Assembly (NCBI GenBank): GCA_947166165.1
Contig: CAMVDK010000002.1
Location: 1 to 37,133, forward strand
Direction: 5' to 3'
Source: an uncultured Porphyromonadaceae bacterium
GTDB taxonomy: Bacteria > Bacteroidota > Bacteroidia > Bacteroidales > Muribaculaceae
DNA: 37,133 nucleotides
This document shows, piece after piece, positions 1 to 8,049 of this stretch. The notes under the pieces were generated by a model. That model was not told where the DNA came from. It saw only the letters and a list, made by a program, of their open reading frames with translations, and ran no database searches. The position numbers and the translations under genes were made by a program. Positions within the stretch are counted from its first letter, which is position 1, and every line of letters begins with the position of its first letter.

Positions 1-1605
1 TCCGCACTCTTTGCAGCGCACCATGGGCGCATAGCCGCGGCGGTTCTGGAACAGGATCACCTGCTCGCCGCGCTCGAGGGCGTGGCGGCAGTCGGCGATG
101 AGCTCCTGGCTGAAGAGTCCGCGCATCTCCCGCTTTTTGCGTGCCTGGCGGGTGTCGATCACCTTGACCGTGGGCAGCTGGAGGTCGGCGTAGCGGGTGA
201 GCAGCTGCACGAGGGCGTATTGGCCTTGGCGGGCGCGGTGGTAGACCTCGATGGCGGGTGTGGCCGAGCCGAGCAGGGTCTTGGCGCCGTGCATGCCGGC
301 GAGCATGATGGCGGCGTTGCGCCCGTTGTAGCGTGGCGCGGGGTCTTGCTGCTTGTAGCTGCTGTCGTGCTCCTCGTCGACAATCACAAGTCCGAGCTTG
401 CTGTAGGGCAGGAATACGCTCGAGCGCACGCCGAGCACCACGCACGGCTCGCTGCTGTGCAGCAGCCGTTTCCAGATGTCGACGCGCTCGTTGTCGCTGA
501 ACTTGGAGTGGTAGATGAGCAGTCGGTCGCCCAGCACTCGCCGCAGCCGCTTGGTGAGCTGGGTGGTGAGGGCGATTTCGGGCACGAGGTAGAGCACCTG
601 CAGGCCGAGCTTGAGGGCGTCGAGGATGAGGTGGAGATAGACGGTGGTCTTGCCGCTCGAGGTGACGCCGTGCAGCAGGGCAATGGCGTGGGTCTTGAAG
701 GCCTGGTGGATTTCGGTGTAGGCCCGCCGCTGCTCGTCGGTGAGCTGCGGTGGCGGCTGCGTGTGCGCGTCGGTGGAGGCGAAGCGGTTGATTTCGCGCT
801 TGTAGGTCTGCAGGAATCCCCGCTGCACGGCGGCGCTGAGCACGGCGGCGCTGACGTCGGCGCGGCGCAGCAGGTCGTCCTTGGTCACCTCGCGGGGCTC
901 GCCGCCGGGGTTGAGCCAGTGTGCCAGGTCGAGGTAGGCAAGCAGGAGCTGCTCCTGCTTGCGGGCGCGGCTCACGCTGTCGAACAGCCGGTGGAGGCCG
1001 TCGTCGTCGCCGCGCTCAAGGGTGAGGCGCACGCAGGTCTCGGTCTTGGGGCGGTAGTTGTCGATCACGCGCTCGCTCACGTGGATGGCTCCGCGGTCGA
1101 GCAGGCGGTGCACGGTGCCTTCCACGGTCTTGAAGCCGGTGGCCTGGGCGATGTCGGCAATCTGCACGCGTCCGCGCTGCGCCGTGAGGTCGAGCACCAC
1201 GCGCTCGCGGTCGCTCAGCCGGTGGTCGGGGTCTTCCTCGAAGTCGGCGTTGGGGCTGATGAAGGTCTCGCTCTCCACCTTGAGGCCGCTGGGTACGGCG
1301 GCCTTGTAGACCTCGCCCATCGAGCAGAGGCAGTATTCGGCCATCCACTGCCAGAACTTGAGCTGCGGGTGCCGCACGATGGGGGCGCCGTCGAGGGCGG
1401 CCAGCAGTTGCTTGACCTCGTAGCCGGTGGGCTGCTGGTGGTGGAGGCTCTCCACGATGCCGGTGTAGATTTTTTTGCGTCCGAAGGGCACGAGCACACG
1501 GCTGCCCACGGCTACGGTGATTGCGGGCGGGACGAGGTAGGTGTAGGTGCCTGGTATCGACAGTGGCAGCAGGACTTCGGCAAACTGTGGGGTGGCGGGT
1601 TGCAT
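1..1605 (-). CDS. priA: Primosomal protein N' (PriA helicase), 3' end cut by window edge
   Basis: PriA is a 3'-5' DNA helicase that restarts replication at stalled forks and loads the primosome. Translating the minus strand from the ATG at 1605 gives an uninterrupted 535 codons to the left edge. The N-terminus (MQPATPQFAEVLLPLSIPGT) and the following 'VLVPFGRKK' match the PriA 3'-DNA-binding domain. The Walker A motif GVTSSGKTT lies at residues 313-321, the DEEH box at 410-413, and the helicase motif 'LLGSATPA' follows. The visible part ends at 'MVRCKECG', which is the start of the zinc-binding cysteine cluster; roughly the last third is outside the window. A consensus promoter at 1665-1696 supports this start. 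The long open frame on the opposite strand is an antisense shadow. Identification is secure. Confidence 0.95.
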   Translation of the reverse strand, partial: MQPATPQFAEVLLPLSIPGTYTYLVPPAITVAVGSRVLVPFGRKKIYTGIVESLHHQQPTGYEVKQLLAALDGAPIVRHPQLKFWQWMAEYCLCSMGEVYKAAVPSGLKVESETFISPNADFEEDPDHRLSDRERVVLDLTAQRGRVQIADIAQATGFKTVEGTVHRLLDRGAIHVSERVIDNYRPKTETCVRLTLERGDDDGLHRLFDSVSRARKQEQLLLAYLDLAHWLNPGGEPREVTKDDLLRRADVSAAVLSAAVQRGFLQTYKREINRFASTDAHTQPPPQLTDEQRRAYTEIHQAFKTHAIALLHGVTSSGKTTVYLHLILDALKLGLQVLYLVPEIALTTQLTKRLRRVLGDRLLIYHSKFSDNERVDIWKRLLHSSEPCVVLGVRSSVFLPYSKLGLVIVDEEHDSSYKQQDPAPRYNGRNAAIMLAGMHGAKTLLGSATPAIEVYHRARQGQYALVQLLTRYADLQLPTVKVIDTRQARKKREMRGLFSQELIADCRHALERGEQVILFQNRRGYAPMVRCKECG

Positions 1606-1664
1606 ATGGCTCGGTGGGTGAGGGGTTGTGCGGCCGGCGGGCGGGGCCGGGCTTGATTTCAGTG

Positions 1665-1696
1665 CAAAGGTAGCGATTGTTTCCGATTCGGGCAAA
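1665..1696 (-). promoter_or_regulatory. Promoter of priA, Bacteroidetes type
   Basis: Read on the minus strand, TTTG (1696-1693) is followed after exactly 20 nt by TACCTTTG (1672-1665). This matches the Bacteroidetes primary sigma consensus TTTG-N19-21-TAnnTTTG. Transcription would start near 1658, about 50 nt before the priA ATG. Confidence 0.75.
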
Positions 1697-1862
1697 TCCG
1701 ACGGGCTAAAAAAGCGGCTTGCCGGCTCCCTCGGCGTGCTGCTGCGCGAAGGCCCGGCGGCCCGCCGTCGCAGCCACCTCGGCGCGCTGCCGGCGTGAGG
1801 GGCCGTGACGCGCTGCCATTCAGCTCCGTAAAATCTTAAAACAATGAAAAATTGGTGGTTTG

Positions 1863-1894
1863 TTTGGCGCTTTGGGCAGAAATCGATAAATTTG
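1863..1894 (+). promoter_or_regulatory. Promoter of the 1923 gene, Bacteroidetes type
   Basis: TTTG at 1863-1866 and TAAATTTG at 1887-1894 are separated by exactly 20 nt, a full match to the Bacteroidetes consensus. The predicted start of transcription near 1901 leaves a leader of only about 20 nt before the ATG at 1923. Confidence 0.8.
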
Positions 1895-1922
1895 CAGGTT
1901 CAAACGATAAACTATCCAGGCG

Positions 1923-3278
1923 ATGAGACGTATTTTCACCCTATTGACGCTACTTATATCTGTTGGTTCGCTGTGCGCCGGGGCTGCTGAATCGGCCCCG
2001 CTGAGGGCGAAGCTCACCGGCAACAACCTGATGGTTTCGGTTGACAGCGGCGACGCCGACGAGATGTGCTTCTGCTTCAGGCCGTGCATGCAGAACAAGC
2101 TGATGACGTTCTCGCACGTCGGATTGCGCGAATCGCTCGTCGACTCGGTGCGCGACCCGTCGGACATGCTGCGCGACACCACCATGCGCTGGCTCAACAG
2201 TGCCACGAGCGACAACATCGGCCCCGTGGGCGTGAATGGGTATGCCAACTTCGTGGGCGGCAACCACCTGTGGCAGGCCCCCGACGAATACGGCACTCCC
2301 GGCAAAGGGGCCGCGACGAAGGTGCTCACGGCCGTGTGCGACAGTTTCCTGATTCTTGCCGACGGCGCGCCGCTGGCGTCCGGCGTGCTCACCGAGTGCC
2401 GCCAGATCACGGTGGAGGTGTGGAACACGCTCATGGACCCGCTCGTGCCGCCGCTCGATGGCGCCAAGGCGCTCCACTCGCCGCTCATCGGCGAGCATGC
2501 GCGCTACACGCTCGAGCACAACACCATAGTCGTGGATATGGAGCACAGCTATTATAAGGACTTCACCGTGAGCCGCTACTACGGCATGCAGTCGATGTTT
2601 GTAGGCGAGGACGAAATCTTCACGCCCAGCGGAGTGTACCGCTCGTGGACCATACAGGAGGCCGTGCTGAATTTCAAAAAGTCGCGCTGCCCGTGGCTCT
2701 CGCATTTCGTTGAGCGACAGCCGAGCGGCTGGTGCCAGACCACCTGGCTCATGAACGACGGCCTGGGCTCGCACGAGTTCATCCAGGACGACGCACCCAT
2801 CTTTGTGCGTGGCAGCCGCAAGTGCTACCACGTGCTGATGAACAACACGCCCGTCATGGCTGGCGAGCGTCACAGCTGGCGCGGGGCCTATGTGTGGAGC
2901 CGGCCCGATGTCGACGACGACTTCTTGTTCATGACGCGCGGGCGCATCAACGGCCGCGAGCTGGTCTTCATCGACACCAAGTGCGCCGGCTCGGTCACCA
3001 TCGCCCGTCCGGAGTGGTGGAACGCGTTCTACATGCCCATCGACAGCCACGACATCACCATCACCGGCACCGCCGACGACATCACCATCACCGCCACCAA
3101 GGCCAGCGGCGAGGTGCTTGTCGAGCTGACGGAGACCGATGCCGTGCGCGACATCGGCGCCGACCGGCGCAGCGCGGGTGGCGATGTGTGGCACACCATG
3201 CAGGGGCAGCGCATCGCCCCGCCGTCGCAGCCCGGCATCTATGTGCACAACGGCGCCAAGGTGCTCATCACGCCTTAG
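1923..3278 (+). CDS. Secreted protein of unknown function with a C-terminal 'NGAKVLI' tail
   Basis: 451 residues. The N-terminus (MRRIFTLLTLLISVGSLCAG) is a Sec signal peptide; no lipobox Cys follows it, so the product is probably periplasmic or exported. I do not recognise the main domain. It has many Trp, Tyr and His residues ('GNHLWQAPDEYG' about 110-125, 'SRYYGMQSMFVGEDE' about 215-230) and a short beta-rich segment with 'DITITGTADDITITATKA' near 380-397. The C-terminus 'WHTMQGQRI...GIYVHNGAKVLITP' resembles a tail common on secreted Bacteroidales proteins ('yNLqGqrv..p..GiYi.nGkKv'). The gene has its own promoter 36 nt upstream and is closed by a hairpin at 3315-3359. Coding is well supported; function is unknown. 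Confidence 0.85.
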   Translation: MRRIFTLLTLLISVGSLCAGAAESAPLRAKLTGNNLMVSVDSGDADEMCFCFRPCMQNKLMTFSHVGLRESLVDSVRDPSDMLRDTTMRWLNSATSDNIGPVGVNGYANFVGGNHLWQAPDEYGTPGKGAATKVLTAVCDSFLILADGAPLASGVLTECRQITVEVWNTLMDPLVPPLDGAKALHSPLIGEHARYTLEHNTIVVDMEHSYYKDFTVSRYYGMQSMFVGEDEIFTPSGVYRSWTIQEAVLNFKKSRCPWLSHFVERQPSGWCQTTWLMNDGLGSHEFIQDDAPIFVRGSRKCYHVLMNNTPVMAGERHSWRGAYVWSRPDVDDDFLFMTRGRINGRELVFIDTKCAGSVTIARPEWWNAFYMPIDSHDITITGTADDITITATKASGEVLVELTETDAVRDIGADRRSAGGDVWHTMQGQRIAPPSQPGIYVHNGAKVLITP

Positions 3279-3314
3279 CGGGGGGGGGCACCGCCAACGC
3301 GGAAGTCAGGCCAC

Positions 3315-3359
3315 AGGCGGCCATCGGGTGCGGCACCGGCGCGCACGCGATGGCCGCCT
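3315..3359. terminator. Bidirectional hairpin terminator between convergent genes
   Basis: Perfect 12-bp inverted repeat: AGGCGGCCATCG (3315-3326) with CGATGGCCGCCT (3348-3359) and a 21-nt loop. It lies between the plus-strand gene ending at 3278 and the minus-strand gene whose stop codon (3360-3358) overlaps the right arm. There is no long T run, so the terminator role is inferred from position. Confidence 0.65.
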
Positions 3360-4038
3360 AACTTGTGGAAGCTTGCGCCAGGGCTTGCCAGAGCGGGTCG
3401 GGCGGCAGCGGCGCGGTGAGGTCGATGTCGATGTGGCTCACGGGGTGACTGAAGCGGATGCGGTGGCTCTGCAGGCAGATGCCGCCGTCGGGGTTGCTGC
3501 GGCGGGCGCCATACTTCAGGTCGCCCTTGATGGGGCAGCCTATGGCGGCCAGCTGGCAGCGAATCTGGTGCTTGCGGCCGGTGACCAGGTCCACCTCCAC
3601 GAGGTGGTAGTGCTCGCCGCTGGCCAGCAGGCGGTAGTGGAGCACAGCCTTCTGGGCGCCGTCGACCGGCGTGGGCGAGGCGTAGGTCTTGTTGGTGCGC
3701 TCCACGCTGGTGAGCCAGTGGGTGAGCGTGCCAGTGGGCTGGGGTGGGGCGGCGCAGGTGATGGCCCAGTAGGTCTTGTGCACCTCGCCGCGGCGCAGCA
3801 GCTCGTTCATGCGCGAAAGCCCCTTGCTCGTGCGGGCAAACACCACCAGCCCCCACGTGGGGCGGTCGAGGCGGTGCACCACGCCGCAGAACACGTTGCC
3901 CGGCTTGTTGTATTTCGCTTTGATCCACCGCTTCAGCGTCTCGACGAGCGGCTCGTCGCCCGTGCGGTCGCCCTGCACGAGCTCGCCGGCCGCTTTGTTC
4001 ACCACGATGAGGTGGTTGTCTTCGTAGATGACTTCCAT
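3358..4038 (-). CDS. RluA-family RNA pseudouridine synthase
   Basis: 226 residues. Enzymes of this family convert specific uridines in 23S rRNA or tRNA to pseudouridine. The start 'MEVIYEDNHLIVVNKAAGEL' is the typical entry to the RluA fold. The signature HRLDR with the catalytic Asp is at residues 55-59 (Asp58), followed by 'GLVVFART' and later by 'VDLVTGRKHQIRCQLAAIG', the conserved RNA-binding/active-site strand. There is no N-terminal S4 domain, so this is a short single-domain member in which the rRNA or tRNA position cannot be assigned. Upstream on the same strand, inside a palindromic repeat, is a promoter match (4129-4159). The gene converges on the 1923 gene. The family call is secure, the substrate unknown. 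Confidence 0.92.
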   Translation of the reverse strand: MEVIYEDNHLIVVNKAAGELVQGDRTGDEPLVETLKRWIKAKYNKPGNVFCGVVHRLDRPTWGLVVFARTSKGLSRMNELLRRGEVHKTYWAITCAAPPQPTGTLTHWLTSVERTNKTYASPTPVDGAQKAVLHYRLLASGEHYHLVEVDLVTGRKHQIRCQLAAIGCPIKGDLKYGARRSNPDGGICLQSHRIRFSHPVSHIDIDLTAPLPPDPLWQALAQASTS

Positions 4039-4127
4039 AGTCCCTTACACCTTTATTTATATAGTAACTGTTGCGATTCGTTGAAAAAATGCCAAAATGG
4101 TCGCAACCCGCCCCAAGATTCAGCGCT

Positions 4128-4273
4128 GCAAAATTAGTGCAAACCGAGCGCAATGGCAAGTAAACGGCAAGCAAAATTTATTTTGAATTGCCTGTTTACT
4201 TGCCATTGCCGAGGTGCCGCCTAATTTCGAGGGCAAAGCCCTCAACATTAGTGCAAACCGAGCGCAATGGCAA
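4128..4273. repeat. Palindromic intergenic repeat with a 27-bp direct duplication
   Basis: The 15-bp arms CAATGGCAAGTAAAC (4151-4165) and GTTTACTTGCCATTG (4194-4208) are perfect inverted copies, and a weaker inverted match continues outward (CTGCAAAATTAG side against CTAATTTCGAG side). A 27-bp segment at 4133-4159 recurs exactly at 4247-4273. The left half reads as a minus-strand promoter and the right half as a weaker plus-strand one (TTG 4200-4202, 19 nt, TAATTTCG 4222-4229). This looks like an interspersed palindromic element; genome copy number cannot be judged from one window. Confidence 0.7.
4129..4159 (-). promoter_or_regulatory. Promoter of the pseudouridine synthase gene, carried inside a repeat element
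   Basis: On the minus strand TTG (4159-4157) is followed after 20 nt by TAATTTTG (4136-4129), matching TAnnTTTG. The predicted leader is about 80 nt. A second copy of most of this sequence, with TAATGTTG in place of TAATTTTG, lies at 4247-4273. Confidence 0.6.
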
Positions 4274-4446
4274 TCGTTTGCTCCGTTTTTTTCCAAAAGA
4301 GGGACAATGGGGTCGGAGGTTGTTGTCCCGCTTTTGGCTGGTTATGAACTATAAGTGTTAATTTTTTGTAATAGGGTGGGTGGAGTGGGGCGGAGGGGGG
4401 AATATCGATTTTTTTTCCCGAAATGCGTCAATTTTAACACTGGAGA

Positions 4447-4477
4447 TTGCGTTTTTGAAAAATTTTGTTTACCTTTG
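4447..4477 (+). promoter_or_regulatory. Promoter of the SusC/SusD operon
   Basis: TTG (4447-4449), 20-nt spacer, then TACCTTTG (4470-4477), a match to the Bacteroidetes consensus. Transcription would start near 4484, leaving a leader of about 140-170 nt depending on which ATG is used. Confidence 0.65.
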
Positions 4478-4483
4478 CGAACT

Positions 4484-4654
4484 GAAATTTGCTTATTGTT
4501 AAGAACCTACCAATCTAAGGTGCTGCTAAATGGGTGAGAGCTAGAGACTTCGGCGTAGCGCGGAGGTCGCTGCATCCATCTATGGGCGGCAGAGTTACGG
4601 TTTGATACTTTTGAGAATAGAATTATGTTTAAGATACAATTAAAAACAGTGCTT
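4484..4654 (+). promoter_or_regulatory. Long structured 5' leader of the SusC operon
   Basis: Two adjacent hairpins can be drawn. The first is GACTTC (4546-4551) with GAGGTC (4563-4568), enclosing an inner GCG/CGC stem with a TAG loop. The second is CTGC (4570-4573) with GCAG (4589-4592), enclosing TCCA/TGGG. The leader is much longer than the roughly 20-nt leaders of the other promoters here. I do not recognise a known riboswitch; regulation by structure or by a small RNA is only a possibility. Confidence 0.4.
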
Positions 4655-7600
4655 ATGAGTCTTAAGAAATTGCTTTCGCTCATTGTGCTCTCGCTGGTGG
4701 CCTTCACCATCAACGCCCAAGTAAAGGCGAGTGGTGTGGTGCTCGACGAGAACAATGAGCCTGTGATTGGTGCGACCGTTGTCCAGAAGGACAAACCGGG
4801 CAACGGAACCGCGACCGATTTCGACGGAAACTTCACGCTGACCGTGCCCAACGGGGCGCAAATCAAAATCACGTACATCGGCTATGAGGACGTGATTGTG
4901 GCAGCGAAGAGTGGAATGAAAATCACCTTGAAGCCGAGTGAGTCAACAACTCTTCAGGAGGTGGTCGTGACGGGTTACCAGAAAGTGGACAAACGTCTGT
5001 TTACTGGTGCCACGACGAGCGTTGACGCGAGCAAGGCCAAGCTCGACGGTGTGGCCGACGTGAGCCGCTCGCTCGAGGGCCGCGCCGCCGGTGTGCAGGT
5101 GCAGAACGTGTCGGGTACCTTCGGTACCGCCCCCAAGATCCGCGTGCGCGGTGCCACCTCTATCTATGGTAGTTCCAAGCCGCTGTGGGTGGTGGACGGT
5201 GTGATTCTGGAGGACAACGTCGACATCAGCGCCGACGACCTGTCGTCGGGCGACGCCACCACGCTGATTGCCTCGGCAGTGGCCGGCCTGAACGCCGACG
5301 ACATCGCCAGCTTCCAGATTCTGAAGGACGGCTCGGCAACCTCAATCTATGGCGCCAAGGCCAACGCCGGTGTGATTGTGATCACCACCAAGACCGGTCG
5401 CAAGGGCCACACGTCGATCAACTACACGGGTGAGTTTACCTACCGCCTGAAGCCCAACTACCGCGACTTCAACATCAGCAACTCGCAGGAGCAGATGGGC
5501 ATCTACAAGGAGATGGAGCAGAAGGGCTGGCTCGAGATGGCCAACCTGATCAACGGTTCCACTTCGGGTACCTACGGCCAGATGTACTTGCTCATGAACC
5601 AGTTCAACAAGACCAACGGCCAATTCGGTCTGGAGAACAGCCGCTCGGCCATGAATGCCTACCTGCGCAAGGCCGAGATGAACAACACCGACTGGTTCGA
5701 CCTGCTGTTCAACAACAACATTATGCAGAACCACGCTGTGAGCATCAGCGGCGGTACCGACAAGGGCTCGTTCTACACGTCGGTCTCGCTGATGAACGAC
5801 CCGGGCTGGTACAAGCAGAGTACTGTGGAGCGCTACACGTTCAACAGCAACGCCATTTACCAGATTACCGACAAGGTGCGCGTCAAGATCCTGAACAGCG
5901 ACAGTTACCGCCGTCAGCGCGCTCCGGGCACCCTGGCCCAGAACGTGGACGTGGTGAGTGGTAACGTGAGCCGCTCGTTCGATATCAACCCCTACAGCTT
6001 CGCCATCAACTCGAGCCGCGCGCTCGACCCGACGCTGACCTATCGCCGCAACTACACCGACTTCAACATCTTCCATGAGCTGGAGAACAACTACATCGAC
6101 CTTAACGTGCTCGATGTCAAGTTCCAGGGTGAGTTGCAGATCAAGCCCATCATGAAGCAGGACCAGAACCTGGAAATCAACCTGCTGGCCAGCTACCGTT
6201 ACAGCAACTCGGAGCAGAACCACTATGTGACCGACAACAGTAACCAGGCCATGGCCTACCGTGCCGGTGTCGACCCCGAGGACGCCATCGTCCGCTCGAG
6301 CAACACCTACCTCTACACCGACCCCGACGAGCCCAACGCGCTGCCCGAGACGGTGCTCCCCCGCGGTGGTATGCTGTTCTACAACAAGTACACCATCACC
6401 CAGGTTGACTTCCGCGCCCAGGCGCAGTACATGAAGAACTTCAACGAGAAGCACCTGTTCCAGATCATGGCCGGTGCCGAAGCCAGCCGCGTGGACCGCT
6501 ACTCGCAGAGCTTCGAGGGCTGGGGCATCGAGTACAGTGGCCACTTGACCAACATCCGCTCCACCTTATTTAAACAGAAAGAGGAGGAGAACGGCAGCTA
6601 CTTCACCGACTCGCGCGGTTACCGCCGCAACGCCGCCTTCTATGCGCTGGCTACTTACAGCTACATGGGCAAGTACATCTTCAACGCCACCGGCCGCTAC
6701 GAGGGTTCGAACCTCATGGGCCGCACACGTCAGAGCCGCTGGCTGCCCACGTGGAACCTCTCGGCCGCTTGGAACGTGCACGACGAGACCTTCTTCCAGC
6801 AGGCTCCGTTCAACCGCTGGTGGAACACCGCCAAGCTGCGTCTGAGCTACTCGCTCACCGGCGAGAGCGGCCCCACGGGCTATGCCAACGCCGAGGCGCT
6901 CTACTATCCCTACCACCCGTGGCGTCCCGAGACCGAGACCAAGGAGGTGGGTATCGGCCTGAACGGCCTTGCCAACTCCGAGCTGAGCTACGAGAAGAAG
7001 CATGAGTTCGACGTGGGTGTCGACCTGGGTTTCCTGGGCAACCGCATCAACCTCGAGTTCGACTGGTACAAGCGTAACAACTTCGACCTGATTGGCCGCA
7101 TCAACACCACCGGTGTGGGTGGCTTCATCAGCAAGTATGCCAACGTGGCCGAGATGAGGTCGCATGGTGTGGAGTTCACCTTGTCGACGCGCAACATCGA
7201 CCCCGTGAAGCCCACCGACTTCAGCTGGAGCACCGACTTCACCTTCTCCTACTCGAAGACGAAGATCACCAAGCTCGATTCGCGCAGTAACGTCATCGGC
7301 CTGGTTCAAGGTAATGGCTTCCCCCTCGAGGGCTATCCCCACCGCGCTGTGTTCTCGATCCCCTTCGTGGGCCTCGACAACCACGGTGTGCCCCAAATCA
7401 TCAACGAGAACGGCGAGGTGACCACCAGCTCGATCAACTTCCAGGAGTATGAGAAGCTCGACTTCCTGAAATATGAGGGTCCCGTCGACGCTCCCTACTC
7501 GGGCGGTTTCGGCAACATGTTCGGCTGGAAGGGCTTCCACCTGAACGTGTTCATCACCTATTCGTTTGGCAACGTGCTTCGCTTGACGCCGAGCTTCGGC

Positions 7601-8005
7601 GCCGCCTACAGCGACCAGCGCGCCATGGCCAAGGAGTTCAAGAACCGCTGGGTGATTCCCGGCGATGAGAAGCTGACCGACATCCCCGGCATCGCTTCGC
7701 GCCGCCAGACCTACAGCGACCCCTACATCAGCTATGCCTACAACGCCTACAACTACAGCACGGCCCGCATCGCCGACGGCGGCTTCATCCGCCTGAAAGA
7801 GGTGTCGCTCACCTACGACCTCCCCAAGTCGTTCATCTCCAAGCTGCGCATGACCAGCGCTTCGGTGAAGCTCGCAGCCACCAACATCTGCCTGCTCTAC
7901 GCCGACAAGAAGCTCAACGGCGAGGATCCCGAGTTCTTCAACACCGGTGGTGTGGCATCGCCCAACCCCAAGCAGCTCACCTTCACGCTGCGTTTCGGAC
8001 TCTGA
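4625..8005 (+). CDS. SusC/RagA-type TonB-dependent outer-membrane transporter
   Basis: 1126 residues from the ATG at 4625; the ATG at 4655 (residue 11) is the likelier start because 'MSLKKLLSLIVLSLVAFTINAQ' is then a clean signal peptide ending in the usual Ala-Gln. SusC proteins form the outer-membrane barrel that imports oligomers under TonB/ExbBD power, capped by a SusD lipoprotein. A CarboxypepD_reg-like domain ('GVVLDENNEPVIGATV', about 35-110) is followed by the plug (about 115-265, with 'LWVVDGVILED' and 'ILKDGSATSIYGAKANAGVI') and a barrel ending in 'QLTFTLRFGL'. There is no N-terminal STN signalling domain, so sigma/anti-sigma control is not indicated. SusD follows 44 nt later. The substrate is not readable from sequence; the peptidase neighbours favour peptides. 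Confidence 0.95.
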   Translation: MFKIQLKTVLMSLKKLLSLIVLSLVAFTINAQVKASGVVLDENNEPVIGATVVQKDKPGNGTATDFDGNFTLTVPNGAQIKITYIGYEDVIVAAKSGMKITLKPSESTTLQEVVVTGYQKVDKRLFTGATTSVDASKAKLDGVADVSRSLEGRAAGVQVQNVSGTFGTAPKIRVRGATSIYGSSKPLWVVDGVILEDNVDISADDLSSGDATTLIASAVAGLNADDIASFQILKDGSATSIYGAKANAGVIVITTKTGRKGHTSINYTGEFTYRLKPNYRDFNISNSQEQMGIYKEMEQKGWLEMANLINGSTSGTYGQMYLLMNQFNKTNGQFGLENSRSAMNAYLRKAEMNNTDWFDLLFNNNIMQNHAVSISGGTDKGSFYTSVSLMNDPGWYKQSTVERYTFNSNAIYQITDKVRVKILNSDSYRRQRAPGTLAQNVDVVSGNVSRSFDINPYSFAINSSRALDPTLTYRRNYTDFNIFHELENNYIDLNVLDVKFQGELQIKPIMKQDQNLEINLLASYRYSNSEQNHYVTDNSNQAMAYRAGVDPEDAIVRSSNTYLYTDPDEPNALPETVLPRGGMLFYNKYTITQVDFRAQAQYMKNFNEKHLFQIMAGAEASRVDRYSQSFEGWGIEYSGHLTNIRSTLFKQKEEENGSYFTDSRGYRRNAAFYALATYSYMGKYIFNATGRYEGSNLMGRTRQSRWLPTWNLSAAWNVHDETFFQQAPFNRWWNTAKLRLSYSLTGESGPTGYANAEALYYPYHPWRPETETKEVGIGLNGLANSELSYEKKHEFDVGVDLGFLGNRINLEFDWYKRNNFDLIGRINTTGVGGFISKYANVAEMRSHGVEFTLSTRNIDPVKPTDFSWSTDFTFSYSKTKITKLDSRSNVIGLVQGNGFPLEGYPHRAVFSIPFVGLDNHGVPQIINENGEVTTSSINFQEYEKLDFLKYEGPVDAPYSGGFGNMFGWKGFHLNVFITYSFGNVLRLTPSFGAAYSDQRAMAKEFKNRWVIPGDEKLTDIPGIASRRQTYSDPYISYAYNAYNYSTARIADGGFIRLKEVSLTYDLPKSFISKLRMTSASVKLAATNICLLYADKKLNGEDPEFFNTGGVASPNPKQLTFTLRFGL

Positions 8006-8049
8006 TTCTCCATGAAGTATAGTAGAACAATTAAAGCGCTATATATAAT

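Larger units (their letters stand above)
1606..1922. other. Divergent intergenic region between priA and the secreted-protein gene
   Basis: This 317-nt gap holds two back-to-back promoters, at 1665-1696 (minus) and 1863-1894 (plus). Between them is a GC-rich stretch (about 1710-1815) with the short imperfect repeat CTCGGCGTGCTG / CTCGGCGCGCTG. I see no start codon with a plausible protein and no RNA gene in it. Confidence 0.6.
4039..4446. other. AT-rich intergenic region between divergent genes
   Basis: About 400 nt upstream of the SusC promoter. It holds the palindromic repeat (4128-4273) and, from about 4275 to 4445, low-complexity AT-rich DNA with T and G runs. I find no credible small gene in it. 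Confidence 0.5.

Noticed and set aside
82-1656. 524-codon plus-strand open frame
   Set aside because: It lies antisense to priA; the minus strand carries clear PriA motifs and a promoter. The plus frame is low-complexity (Gly, Val, Ala, His rich).
1710-1815. GC-rich stretch before the 1923 gene as a small gene
   Set aside because: No start codon with plausible spacing and no protein character; only short imperfect repeats.
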